The notes beneath the pieces were generated by a model. The model saw only the letters and a list, made by a program, of their open reading frames with translations. It ran no database searches and was not told the DNA's origin. Below, piece after piece: positions 1 to 5,771 of a DNA stretch of 9,718 bases. Both the position numbers and the translations under genes were made by a program. The stretch is from positions 1 to 9,718 of the forward strand of contig CAAFFL010000090.1 in assembly GCA_900762125.1 (NCBI GenBank). Direction: 5' to 3'. This stretch comes from an uncultured Prevotella sp. GTDB lineage: Bacteria > Bacteroidota > Bacteroidia > Bacteroidales > Bacteroidaceae. How positions within the stretch are numbered: position 1 is the first letter of the stretch; every line of letters begins with the position of its first letter.

Positions 1-10
1 ACTCCGAATT

Positions 11-133
11 GTGGAAATGCATCTTAGAGTTTCCACAGTCCTGCTGTGTTAATAGTTGCACCAATGGCCGGGCGCAGTGGTTAGTGAATCAGCAGGACGG
101 CAGAGCGAAAGCTGTGGATGGTCTCTTTTAGAC
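11..133 (+). promoter_or_regulatory. Structured 5' leader of rplM (candidate autoregulatory RNA)
   Basis: The 206 bases before rplM hold no convincing gene but several helices. Bases 11-17 (GTGGAAA) pair perfectly with 30-36. Bases 38-46 (GTCCTGCTG) pair perfectly with 90-98 and enclose a smaller hairpin (60-66 with 75-81, one A-G mismatch). A GAAA tetraloop hairpin lies at 101-116, and a short one at 121-133 (GTCT/AGAC). Bases 90-93 could instead pair with 111-114, so two folds compete. The last 40 bases before the start codon are AT-rich and unstructured. L13 transcripts carry autoregulatory leaders in some other bacteria, so a ligand-like role for L13 is plausible, but that is inference. 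No TAnnTTTG promoter is visible, so transcription probably starts upstream of the window. Confidence 0.5.
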
Positions 134-206
134 TGGAGGCGCCGCGAGGTCTCTGTTCGTTCGCAATTAACAAACGTTTTTAAGTAGTTTAAATTAAAGA
201 TTTAAA

Positions 207-668
207 ATGGACACTTTAAGTTACAAGACTATTTCCGTTAACAAGGAAACAGCTCAGAAAGAGTGGGTAGTAGTGGACGCCACCGACCAGATTGTAGGCC
301 GTCTCTGCTCTAAGGTTGCCAAGCTCCTGCGCGGCAAGTACAAGCCCACCTTCACTCCGCACGTAGACTGCGGCGACAACGTGATCATCATCAACGCTGC
401 CAAGGTCGTGTTCTCCGGCAAGAAGGAGACCGACAAGGTCTACACTCGTTACACTGGTTATCCTGGTGGTCAGCGCTTCAACACTCCCGAGGAGCTGCGC
501 AAGCGCCCCGACGGCATGGACAAGATCCTGCGTCACGCCATCAAGGGCATGCTGCCCAAGGGTCCCCTTGGCCGCTCACTGATGGACAACCTCTACATCT
601 TCGACGGTGCTGAGCACGACAAGGCTGCTCAGAAGCCCAAGACTATCGACATTAACCAGTACAAGTAA
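207..668 (+). CDS. rplM: 50S ribosomal protein L13
   Basis: This encodes a 153-residue L13, an early-assembly protein of the large ribosomal subunit that binds 23S rRNA. The whole chain matches the family: the N-terminal block WVVVDATDQIVGRLCSKVAKLLRGK (key residues W, D, GRL, and the basic LLRGK), the PHVDCGDNVIIINAAKV segment (HVDCGD then the hydrophobic strand), YTGYPGG, and the GMLPKGPLGR motif around residues 114-123. Length is normal for Bacteroidetes. The ATG follows an A/T-rich stretch without a Shine-Dalgarno sequence, as expected for this phylum. It is the first gene of rplM-rpsI-rpsB-tsf and has a structured leader that could couple its expression to free L13. Nothing is missing or odd in the coding sequence. 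Confidence 0.98.
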   Translation: MDTLSYKTISVNKETAQKEWVVVDATDQIVGRLCSKVAKLLRGKYKPTFTPHVDCGDNVIIINAAKVVFSGKKETDKVYTRYTGYPGGQRFNTPEELRKRPDGMDKILRHAIKGMLPKGPLGRSLMDNLYIFDGAEHDKAAQKPKTIDINQYK

Positions 669-680
669 AAACGAGAAAAG

Positions 681-1067
681 ATGGAAATGATCAATGCAAT
701 AGGTCGCCGCAAGAGCGCTGTAGCTCGTGTATACCTCACAGAAGGTACCGGTAAGATCACTATCAACAAGAAAGATATCGAGACATATTTCCCCTCAGCC
801 ATCCTGCGCTACGTGGTGAAGCAGCCGCTGCAGCTCCTCGAGGCTGGCGAGAAGTATGACATCAAGGCCAACCTCGACGGTGGTGGTTTCACCGGTCAGA
901 GCCAGGCACTGCGTCTCGCCATTGCCCGTGCACTGGTGAAGATCAATGCCGAGGACAAGAAGGCCCTGAAGGACGCAGGCTTCCTCACCCGCGACAGCCG
1001 TGCTGTCGAGCGTAAGAAGCCGGGTCAGCCGAAGGCTCGTCGCCGCTTCCAGTTCAGTAAGCGTTAA
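681..1067 (+). CDS. rpsI: 30S ribosomal protein S9
   Basis: This encodes a 128-residue S9, a small-subunit head protein whose basic C-terminal tail reaches the tRNA in the P site. Visible hallmarks are the N-terminal INAIGRRKSAVARVYL block, the GGGFTGQSQALRLAIARAL core, DSRAVERKKPG, and the invariant tail KARRRFQFSKR ending in SKR. It starts 12 bases after rplM, the usual pairing of L13 and S9 genes. Two in-frame ATGs exist (681 and 687). The first is chosen because it keeps the usual short lead of about six residues before GRRK and lies closest to rplM. After its stop codon a heptamer-rich inverted repeat begins within five bases, an unusual neighbour for a ribosomal gene. Confidence 0.98.
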   Translation: MEMINAIGRRKSAVARVYLTEGTGKITINKKDIETYFPSAILRYVVKQPLQLLEAGEKYDIKANLDGGGFTGQSQALRLAIARALVKINAEDKKALKDAGFLTRDSRAVERKKPGQPKARRRFQFSKR

Positions 1068-1071
1068 TATT

Positions 1072-1256
1072 ACTTTGAACTTTGAACTTTGAACTTTGAA
1101 CTTTATGATTACCTCATTAGTTCAAATGTTGGTCAGGGTTCAAGTTCAAGCAATATAGTTTAGTATCTAAACCGGGAAGACTCTAAAGCTCATAGCTTTG
1201 AGTTTGGACGGGACTCTTGATTGTAATCATAAAGTTCAAAGTTCAAAGTTCAAAGT
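1072..1256. repeat. 185-bp element with 34-bp perfect inverted repeat made of heptamers
   Basis: Bases 1079-1112 are the exact reverse complement of 1223-1256 over 34 bp. Each arm consists of heptamers: three ACTTTGA, one ACTTTAT, then GATTAC (left arm sense). The left arm has one more ACTTTGA at 1072-1078 with no partner on the right. The 110-base spacer holds further hairpins, described separately. The element fills most of the rpsI-rpsB gap. It contains no open frame and no obvious flanking target duplication. It could be a MITE-like or REP-like insertion, or a long RNA stem in the operon transcript that RNase III could cut. A U-run typical of an intrinsic terminator is absent after the right arm. 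Confidence 0.85.
1158..1211 (+). promoter_or_regulatory. Two hairpins inside the inverted repeat, candidate rpsB leader RNA
   Basis: Bases 1158-1163 (GTTTAG) pair with 1167-1172 (CTAAAC) over a 3-base loop. Directly after, 1178-1183 plus 1185-1190 pair with 1194-1205, giving about 12 pairs (one G-U, one bulged U at 1184) capped by CAU. Below this, GGA (1175-1177) faces GGA (1206-1208), a symmetric purine internal loop of the kind that forms G-A pairs, and CG (1173-1174) closes with CG (1209-1210). Such compact structure upstream of rpsB suggests a regulatory RNA, possibly sensing S2, but the function is inferred and no family match could be tested. Confidence 0.4.
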
Positions 1257-1336
1257 CTTCGGATTACTCCCCGGCTGATTCTAGGCAACAATAGAATTAA
1301 AAGGAAAGTAAACAATTAAAAGAAAGACAAAAGACA

Positions 1337-2212
1337 ATGTCAAGAACAAATTTTGACCAACTTCTCCAGGCTGGCTGCCACTTCGGCCACCTGAAATCAA
1401 AGTGGAACCCCGCTATGGCTCCTTACATCTTCATGGAGCGCAATGGCATTCACATCATCGACCTCAACAAGACCGTCGCCAAGATCGACGAGGCTGCTGA
1501 CGCTCTGAAGGGCATCGCCAAGAGCGGCAAGAAGATTCTCTTCGTCGCTACGAAGAAGCAGGCTAAGGAGATCGTTGCCGACAAGGCTACCTCCGTCAAC
1601 ATGCCTTACGTCATCGAGCGTTGGCCGGGCGGCATGCTCACCAACTTCCCCACCATCCGCAAGGCAGTGAAGAAGATGACGAACATCGACAAGATGATGA
1701 ACGACGGCACGTTCTCGAACCTCTCCAAGCGTGAGATTCTGCAGATTAACCGTCAGCGTGCCAAGCTGGAGAAGAACCTCGGCTCTATCGCCGACCTGAC
1801 CCGTCTGCCGTCTGCACTCTTCGTCATCGACGTGATGAAGGAGCACATCGCCGTGAAGGAGGCTCAGCGCCTCGGCATCCCTGTGTTCGCCATCGTCGAC
1901 ACGAACTCTAACCCCCGTGACGTGGACTATGTCATCCCCGCCAACGACGATGCTAAGGACTCCATCGAGGTGATCCTCGACGCTGTCTGCGGTGCTATCG
2001 CTGAGGGTCTGGAGGAGCGCAAGGCCGAGAAGGCTGACGAGAAGGCTGCTGCCGACCAGGCTGAAGAGGCTGCTGAGGGCAAGCGCCGTGCTCCCCGTCG
2101 TGCACGCAAGGAGGAGGCTGCTGAGGCTCCCGTCGCTGAGGCTGCTGCTCCCGCTGAGGAGGCTGCTCCTGCTGAGGCTCCCGCCGAGGAGGCTGCTCCC
2201 GCTGCTGAGTAA
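1337..2212 (+). CDS. rpsB: 30S ribosomal protein S2 with alanine/glutamate-rich tail
   Basis: This encodes a 291-residue S2, the late-assembling small-subunit protein at the head-body junction that helps recruit S1. The family core is clear: FDQLLQAGCHFGHLKSKWNPAM at the N terminus, YIFMERNGIHIIDLNKT, ILFVATKKQA, ERWPGGMLTNF near residue 100, LPSALFVIDVMKEHIAVKEA, and GIPVFAIVDTNSNPRDVDYVIPANDDA. It is about 50 residues longer than the E. coli protein. The excess is a low-complexity tail from about residue 227, first charged (EERKAEKADEK), then a basic patch (KRRAPRRARK), then repeats of APAEEAAPAE. The tail DNA is correspondingly repetitive in GCTGAGG and GCTGCTCC blocks. The ATG follows an A-rich run (1296-1336) without a Shine-Dalgarno sequence. 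tsf follows after 82 bases, the conserved S2/EF-Ts pairing. Confidence 0.98.
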   Translation: MSRTNFDQLLQAGCHFGHLKSKWNPAMAPYIFMERNGIHIIDLNKTVAKIDEAADALKGIAKSGKKILFVATKKQAKEIVADKATSVNMPYVIERWPGGMLTNFPTIRKAVKKMTNIDKMMNDGTFSNLSKREILQINRQRAKLEKNLGSIADLTRLPSALFVIDVMKEHIAVKEAQRLGIPVFAIVDTNSNPRDVDYVIPANDDAKDSIEVILDAVCGAIAEGLEERKAEKADEKAAADQAEEAAEGKRRAPRRARKEEAAEAPVAEAAAPAEEAAPAEAPAEEAAPAAE

Positions 2213-2230
2213 GACAAGCTAGGTCTGTGT

Positions 2231-2253
2231 TCCGCCTCCCTGGCGGAGCCAGG
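2231..2253 (+). promoter_or_regulatory. Overlapping alternative hairpins between rpsB and tsf
   Basis: In the 82-base rpsB-tsf gap, TCCGCC (2231-2236) pairs perfectly with GGCGGA (2242-2247) over a 5-base loop. CCTGG (2239-2243) pairs perfectly with CCAGG (2249-2253). The two helices share bases 2242-2243 and cannot form together. No U-run follows either, so an intrinsic terminator is unlikely. They may be an mRNA processing or stability site that sets the ratio of S2 to EF-Ts, which is inference. Confidence 0.35.
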
Positions 2254-2294
2254 CCACTATTCAATAACCCTATAAACAAAGGAAACAAATTATT

Positions 2295-3299
2295 ATGGCT
2301 GTTACTATTGAAGACATCAAGAAGCTTCGCGCCATGACTGGTGCTGGTATGAAGGACTGCAAGAAGGCCCTCACCGAGGCTGACGGTGACATCAACAAGG
2401 CTGTGGAGCTCGTCCGTGAGCGCGGCCTCGCTATCGCTGCAAAGCGTTCCGACCGTGAGACGGCTAACGGCTGTCTGCTCGTGAAGGCTGTCCCCGGCTT
2501 CGCTGCTATGGTCGCCGTGAAGTGCGAGACCGACTTCGTCGCTGCCGGTGCCGACTTCATCGCCCTGACGAAGGAGATTCTCGACGCTGCCATCGCCAAC
2601 AAGTGCAAGAGCGCCGACGAGGTGAAGAAGCTCGTCCTCGCCAGCGGTGATGACGTAGAGCTTGCTATCAAGCATCGCTCGGGTATCTCTGGTGAGAAGA
2701 TGGAGCTTGATGGCTACAACTACCTCGAGGGTGACAACATCGAGGTATACGACCACCAGGGCAAGCACATGCTCGCCACGATGGTTCAGCTCAACAAGGA
2801 GAATGCCGAGGTTGGCCACAAGGTTGCCCTGCAGGTGGCTTCGATGAAGCCCGTCGCTCTCGACGAGGCTTCTGTGCCCGAGGAGACGAAGGCTGAGGAG
2901 CTCCGCATCGCCATCGAGAAGACCAAGGAGGAGCAGGTGCTCCGCCAGGTGAACGTCGCCCTGAAGAAAGCCGGCATCAACCCGAACCTCGTTGACTCTG
3001 AGGACCACATCGCTTCCAACGTGACCAAAGGCTGGCTCACACAGGAGGACGCTGACAAGGCCAAGGAGATCATCAAGACTGTCTCTGAGCAGGCTGCTGC
3101 CAACCTCAAGGAGCAGATGATTCAGAACATCGCTAAGGGTCGTATGGCTAAGTTCTTCAAGGACAACTGCCTCGTCGACCAGGAGTTCCAGTTCGCTGAT
3201 GAGGCTGATGGCAAGATCACCGTCAAGGACTGGCTGAAGAAGCAGGACAAGGATCTGCAGATCGTTGCCTACAAGCGCTTCTCCCTCAGCGCCGACTAA
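2295..3299 (+). CDS. tsf: Translation elongation factor Ts
   Basis: This encodes a 334-residue EF-Ts, the cytoplasmic nucleotide-exchange factor that releases GDP from EF-Tu. The N-terminal UBA-like domain shows the signature LRAMTGAGMKDCKKAL. The exchange motif TDFV is at residues 79-82 within CETDFVAAGADF. The C-terminal core repeats the exchange-domain pattern (HKVALQVASMKP, then EEQVLRQV and the helical LKEQMIQNIAKGRMAKFFKDNCLVDQEF). It is about 50 residues longer than the E. coli protein, consistent with a larger second subdomain; Bacteroidetes EF-Ts proteins are usually of this longer size. The ATG follows AACAAAGGAAACAAATTATT, AT-rich as at the other starts here. It is the last gene of the ribosomal block: a strong terminator begins 34 bases after its stop. 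Confidence 0.98.
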   Translation: MAVTIEDIKKLRAMTGAGMKDCKKALTEADGDINKAVELVRERGLAIAAKRSDRETANGCLLVKAVPGFAAMVAVKCETDFVAAGADFIALTKEILDAAIANKCKSADEVKKLVLASGDDVELAIKHRSGISGEKMELDGYNYLEGDNIEVYDHQGKHMLATMVQLNKENAEVGHKVALQVASMKPVALDEASVPEETKAEELRIAIEKTKEEQVLRQVNVALKKAGINPNLVDSEDHIASNVTKGWLTQEDADKAKEIIKTVSEQAAANLKEQMIQNIAKGRMAKFFKDNCLVDQEFQFADEADGKITVKDWLKKQDKDLQIVAYKRFSLSAD

Positions 3300-3333
3300 T
3301 CAGTTAGCCAATCGACAACTACACTTGATATAT

Positions 3334-3370
3334 GGAGCCATGGAAGAGCATTCTTCCGTGGCTCCTTTTT
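3334..3370 (+). terminator. Intrinsic terminator after tsf
   Basis: GGAGCCA (3334-3340) pairs with TGGCTCC (3359-3365) and GGAAGA (3342-3347) with TCTTCC (3352-3357), joined by a T-G wobble (3341/3358), over a 4-base GCAT loop. This gives a 14-pair stem followed at once by TTTTT (3366-3370). It is the best-formed terminator in the window and closes the rplM-rpsI-rpsB-tsf operon. An open frame starting inside it (ATG at 3332) is therefore not a credible gene start. Confidence 0.93.
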
Positions 3371-3388
3371 GTTTCTAAAGTCCCACAC

Positions 3389-5518
3389 ATGCGTCGTTTC
3401 GTCCTTCTCTTTCTGGCCCTGATCGCCTTGCTGCCCGTCACTGCACAGGCGCAACGCCCTGCTTTCAGCAAGCTGTCACCCCTGGTGCGCGAGGCCTGTC
3501 TCAGCGCACAGTTGTCGACAGCCCGCCGCTCCCGAGCTGCCCAGCCAATGCCACCGCGCACCCTCTACGCCTTCGTGAGGCTCGCCACCGACGACGCCAC
3601 GCCGCTCCGCGACCAGGGATGCCGCATCCTCTTGCAAAAAGGCGACCTCGCCATCGCAGCCATCCCCGTGGACCGCATCGCTGCGTTGAGCCTCGACAGC
3701 GAGGTGCTCCGCATCGAGGCCGGCCAGCGCGCCACGGCGACAATGGACACCACCGCGACGCTCGTCCACGCCACAGCGGCATGGGAGGGACTCCGGCTGC
3801 CACAGCAGTACACCGGCCGCGGTGTCGTCGTCGGCGTGCAGGACATCGGCTTCGACCTCACCCACCCCACGTTCTGGAGCCCGGACATGCAGACTTACCG
3901 CATCGGCGCCCTCTGGGACCAGCTTGCTACCGACACCCTCGGCGCCATGCTGCCCGTCGGTCGCGACTATGTTGGCCGCGACGCCCTGCACAAGGCGCAG
4001 CATCCACGTGACGGCCTCACGCAGACCCACGGCACCCACACCACCGGCATCGCCGCTGGCAGTGGCGCGGAAGGCGACGGCACCGTGTCGCCCTACCGCG
4101 GCATCGCCTGGGAGAGCGACATCGCCCTGGTGTGCAATGCCACCAGCGACGACGCGGCACTCATCGACCCGAAGGACTATTACAAGTACACCTTCGCCCT
4201 CGACGCCCTCGGCTTTAAGTATCTCTTCGACTATGCCGACCGCCTCGGCGAGCCGTGTGTCATCAACTTCAGCGAAGGCTCGCAGGAGGACTTCCATGGC
4301 TACGACCAACTCTACTATGCCATGCTCGACTCGCTCTGCGGACCCGGGCACATCATCGTTTCGTCGGCAGGGAACGGCGGAGGCGGAATCAACTATGTCC
4401 ATAAGCCCGCAGGCACCCAGCAAGCGGGCGTCTTCCTCGGCAGCAACGGCAGCACGGCGATGGTGACGACGAAGGCCACCGCCAATCATGGCGTCACCTT
4501 CAGCTTCTACGGTACAGAAAAGATGGAGAGAACCTACTCCCTCTCCGCCGTCACCACCATGAAGGACAGCCTCCTCACCGACACGTTCCTCATCGACACC
4601 TGCCACTATGCCCTCACAGCGCAGGCCTACACCAACAGCTACAATGCCCGGGAGACCGTCTGCGACTGGATGCTCACCCGCCTCTACGGCGACGATCTGT
4701 CTACTCCTTATCCTGTCGCGGTAGCCATCACCGTTGCAGACGCCGACGTGGAGCTGTTCCCCGGCACGGGCTATCTCTATCACAGCGACACCGACCCGAC
4801 GATGGCCGACGGCGACAACAGCCACAGCATCAACTCCCCCGCCAGCGCGCCAGCAGTCATCTGCGTCGGCGCAACGGCCTATCGGCCAGGCTTCACCAAC
4901 TACCTCGGCCAGTGGATGAGCTACGACTTCGGTACCGATGGGCGACGGGCGTCCTACTCTGCCGTCGGCCCCACCTGGGACGGCCGCGTGAAGCCCGACG
5001 TCATGGCGCCGGGACAGAACATCGTCTCCGCCTACAGCAGCTTCTACGAGGAGCACAACCCCACGGCCCGCGACATCACCTCCGACGTGCGCCACTTCCA
5101 GTACGGTGGCCGCACCTACGCCTGGAACAGCAACGGTGGCACGTCGATGGCCTCGCCCGTCGTCGCTGGCGCCATCGCCCTGTGGCTGCAGGCCAACCCG
5201 CGCCTCACCGCCGACGATTGCCGCAAGGTCTTCGCCAAGACCTGCCAACACTACGACACCTCGCTTGCCTATCCCAACAACCGCTATGGCTATGGCGAAA
5301 TCGACGTTGCTGCTGGCCTCGAGGAGGTGCTCCGCATGGCCGCTGATGGCATCGAGGACATCTCTGTCTACCCCCAGTCACCATCCCTCAACCCTCGACC
5401 CTCTGTCCTCAACCAACAGCCCATTTACACCCTCGACGGTCGCTTCGTAGGCACCGACACCCACCATCTGGCACCCGGCTTCTACATCCGTGGGGGCAGG
5501 AAACTGGTCATCCGATAG
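3389..5518 (+). CDS. Secreted subtilisin-like serine peptidase (family S8)
   Basis: A 709-residue exported protease is predicted. An N-terminal signal peptide (MRRFVLLFLALIALLPVTAQAQR) has a hydrophobic core and a likely cut after AQA near residue 21. A propeptide-like region of about 110 residues follows. The catalytic triad is intact: Asp152 in GVQDIGFDLTHP, His214 in HGTHTTG, Ser586 in NGGTSMASP, with the oxyanion Asn329 in SSAGNGGG. Asn329 and Ser586 are 257 residues apart (66 in subtilisin), so an extra domain of roughly 190 residues sits between them. The last 32 residues (IYTLDGRFVG...LAPGFYIRGGRKLVIR) resemble a short type IX secretion sorting tail or the related Prevotella C-terminal motif. 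ATG 3389 is preferred over upstream 3332 because the longer frame would translate the tsf terminator and bury the signal peptide. No good promoter is visible. Substrate unknown. Confidence 0.93.
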   Translation: MRRFVLLFLALIALLPVTAQAQRPAFSKLSPLVREACLSAQLSTARRSRAAQPMPPRTLYAFVRLATDDATPLRDQGCRILLQKGDLAIAAIPVDRIAALSLDSEVLRIEAGQRATATMDTTATLVHATAAWEGLRLPQQYTGRGVVVGVQDIGFDLTHPTFWSPDMQTYRIGALWDQLATDTLGAMLPVGRDYVGRDALHKAQHPRDGLTQTHGTHTTGIAAGSGAEGDGTVSPYRGIAWESDIALVCNATSDDAALIDPKDYYKYTFALDALGFKYLFDYADRLGEPCVINFSEGSQEDFHGYDQLYYAMLDSLCGPGHIIVSSAGNGGGGINYVHKPAGTQQAGVFLGSNGSTAMVTTKATANHGVTFSFYGTEKMERTYSLSAVTTMKDSLLTDTFLIDTCHYALTAQAYTNSYNARETVCDWMLTRLYGDDLSTPYPVAVAITVADADVELFPGTGYLYHSDTDPTMADGDNSHSINSPASAPAVICVGATAYRPGFTNYLGQWMSYDFGTDGRRASYSAVGPTWDGRVKPDVMAPGQNIVSAYSSFYEEHNPTARDITSDVRHFQYGGRTYAWNSNGGTSMASPVVAGAIALWLQANPRLTADDCRKVFAKTCQHYDTSLAYPNNRYGYGEIDVAAGLEEVLRMAADGIEDISVYPQSPSLNPRPSVLNQQPIYTLDGRFVGTDTHHLAPGFYIRGGRKLVIR
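5381..5415 (+). repeat. Degenerate heptamers inside the S8 peptidase linker
   Basis: Five consecutive 7-base units read CCATCCC, TCAACCC, TCGACCC, TCTGTCC and TCAACCA. They encode the proline/asparagine-rich linker SPSLNPRPSVLNQQ between the catalytic domain and the putative sorting tail. Because 7 is not a multiple of 3, gain or loss of one unit would shift the frame and remove the tail. The copies are diverged, so active slippage is not implied. Confidence 0.5.
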
Positions 5519-5549
5519 CCCCCATCCTCCCTCTGCCGCGCGGCCAACT

Positions 5550-5637
5550 AGTAATTTAAGTTAAATTACTAAGTAATTTAGGTTAAATTACTAAGTAATT
5601 TAAGTTAAATTACCGAGTAATTTAGGTTAAATTACTC
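5550..5637. repeat. Four tandem 22-bp palindromic units with alternating centres
   Basis: Units lie at 5550-5571, 5572-5593, 5594-5615 and 5616-5637. Each has the form AGTAATTTA-x-GTTAAATTAC plus two bases, so GTAATTTA and TTAAATTAC arms are self-complementary around a one-base centre. The variable base x is A, G, A, G in order, a 44-bp higher-order period. As RNA both versions still pair (A-U or G-U). The last two bases are TA, TA, CG and TC. The block lies 31 bases after the S8 peptidase stop and 95 bases before the helicase promoter. It resembles an iterated binding site or a hairpin array; function is unknown and no U-run follows. Confidence 0.9.
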
Positions 5638-5709
5638 GATAGCCTCAACCTTGGGACAAGATGGGGAGCTTGAGAAGGCCGTTTCGTTCCATAGGATGCG
5701 CTGACTGGC

Positions 5710-5742
5710 AAAGGACAAAAGCAAGATTTTCTTTTGTCCTTT
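5710..5742. repeat. 12-bp perfect inverted repeat overlapping the helicase promoter
   Basis: AAAGGACAAAAG (5710-5721) is the exact reverse complement of CTTTTGTCCTTT (5731-5742), with a 9-base spacer CAAGATTTT. The right arm contains the TTTG of the -33 promoter box (5733-5736). It could be an operator for a dimeric repressor of the helicase unit, or an AT-rich terminator of readthrough from the S8 peptidase gene. The sequence alone does not decide. Confidence 0.7.
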
Positions 5743-5763
5743 CCATTTATTCCCGTACCTTTG
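5733..5763 (+). promoter_or_regulatory. Bacteroidetes-type promoter of the helicase gene
   Basis: TTTG at 5733-5736 and TACCTTTG at 5756-5763 are separated by 19 bases, matching the known Bacteroides primary sigma consensus (TTTG, 19-21 bases, TAnnTTTG). Counting from the -7 box, transcription should start near 5766-5769, only about 3-6 bases before the ATG at 5772. This fixes the helicase start and rules out the in-frame ATG at 5661, which lies upstream of the promoter. Confidence 0.85.
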
Positions 5764-5771
5764 CAATAGCG

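Noticed and set aside
61..116. tRNA-like segment in the rplM leader
   Set aside because: A stretch resembling a D-arm is present, but no acceptor stem, anticodon arm or TTC loop can be assembled around it.
1193..1200. TAGCTTTG, an exact TAnnTTTG match upstream of rpsB
   Set aside because: It lies in one strand of a hairpin and has no TTTG 19-21 bases upstream, so it is more likely part of the RNA stem than a promoter. An internal rpsB promoter is not excluded.
1995..3008. 337-codon antisense frame across rpsB and tsf
   Set aside because: The opposite strand encodes two unmistakable essential proteins through this region, and the antisense product is leucine/histidine-rich with a repeat-derived end.
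3332..3388. Upstream in-frame start of the S8 peptidase
   Set aside because: The 19 extra residues would be encoded by the tsf terminator and would place the signal peptide internally.
3476..5251. 591-codon open frame antisense to the S8 peptidase
   Set aside because: It is a shadow of GC-rich codons in the real gene. Its translation is low-complexity in V, G, A and D, has no recognisable motif, and lacks a promoter. The + strand frame has a signal peptide and intact catalytic motifs.
5535..5544. GCCGCGCGGC palindrome just after the S8 peptidase stop
   Set aside because: It has no loop and is not followed by a T-run, so it is not supported as a terminator.
5661..5771. Upstream in-frame start of the helicase
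   Set aside because: It lies before the predicted promoter and its 37 codons span the inverted repeat and both promoter boxes.
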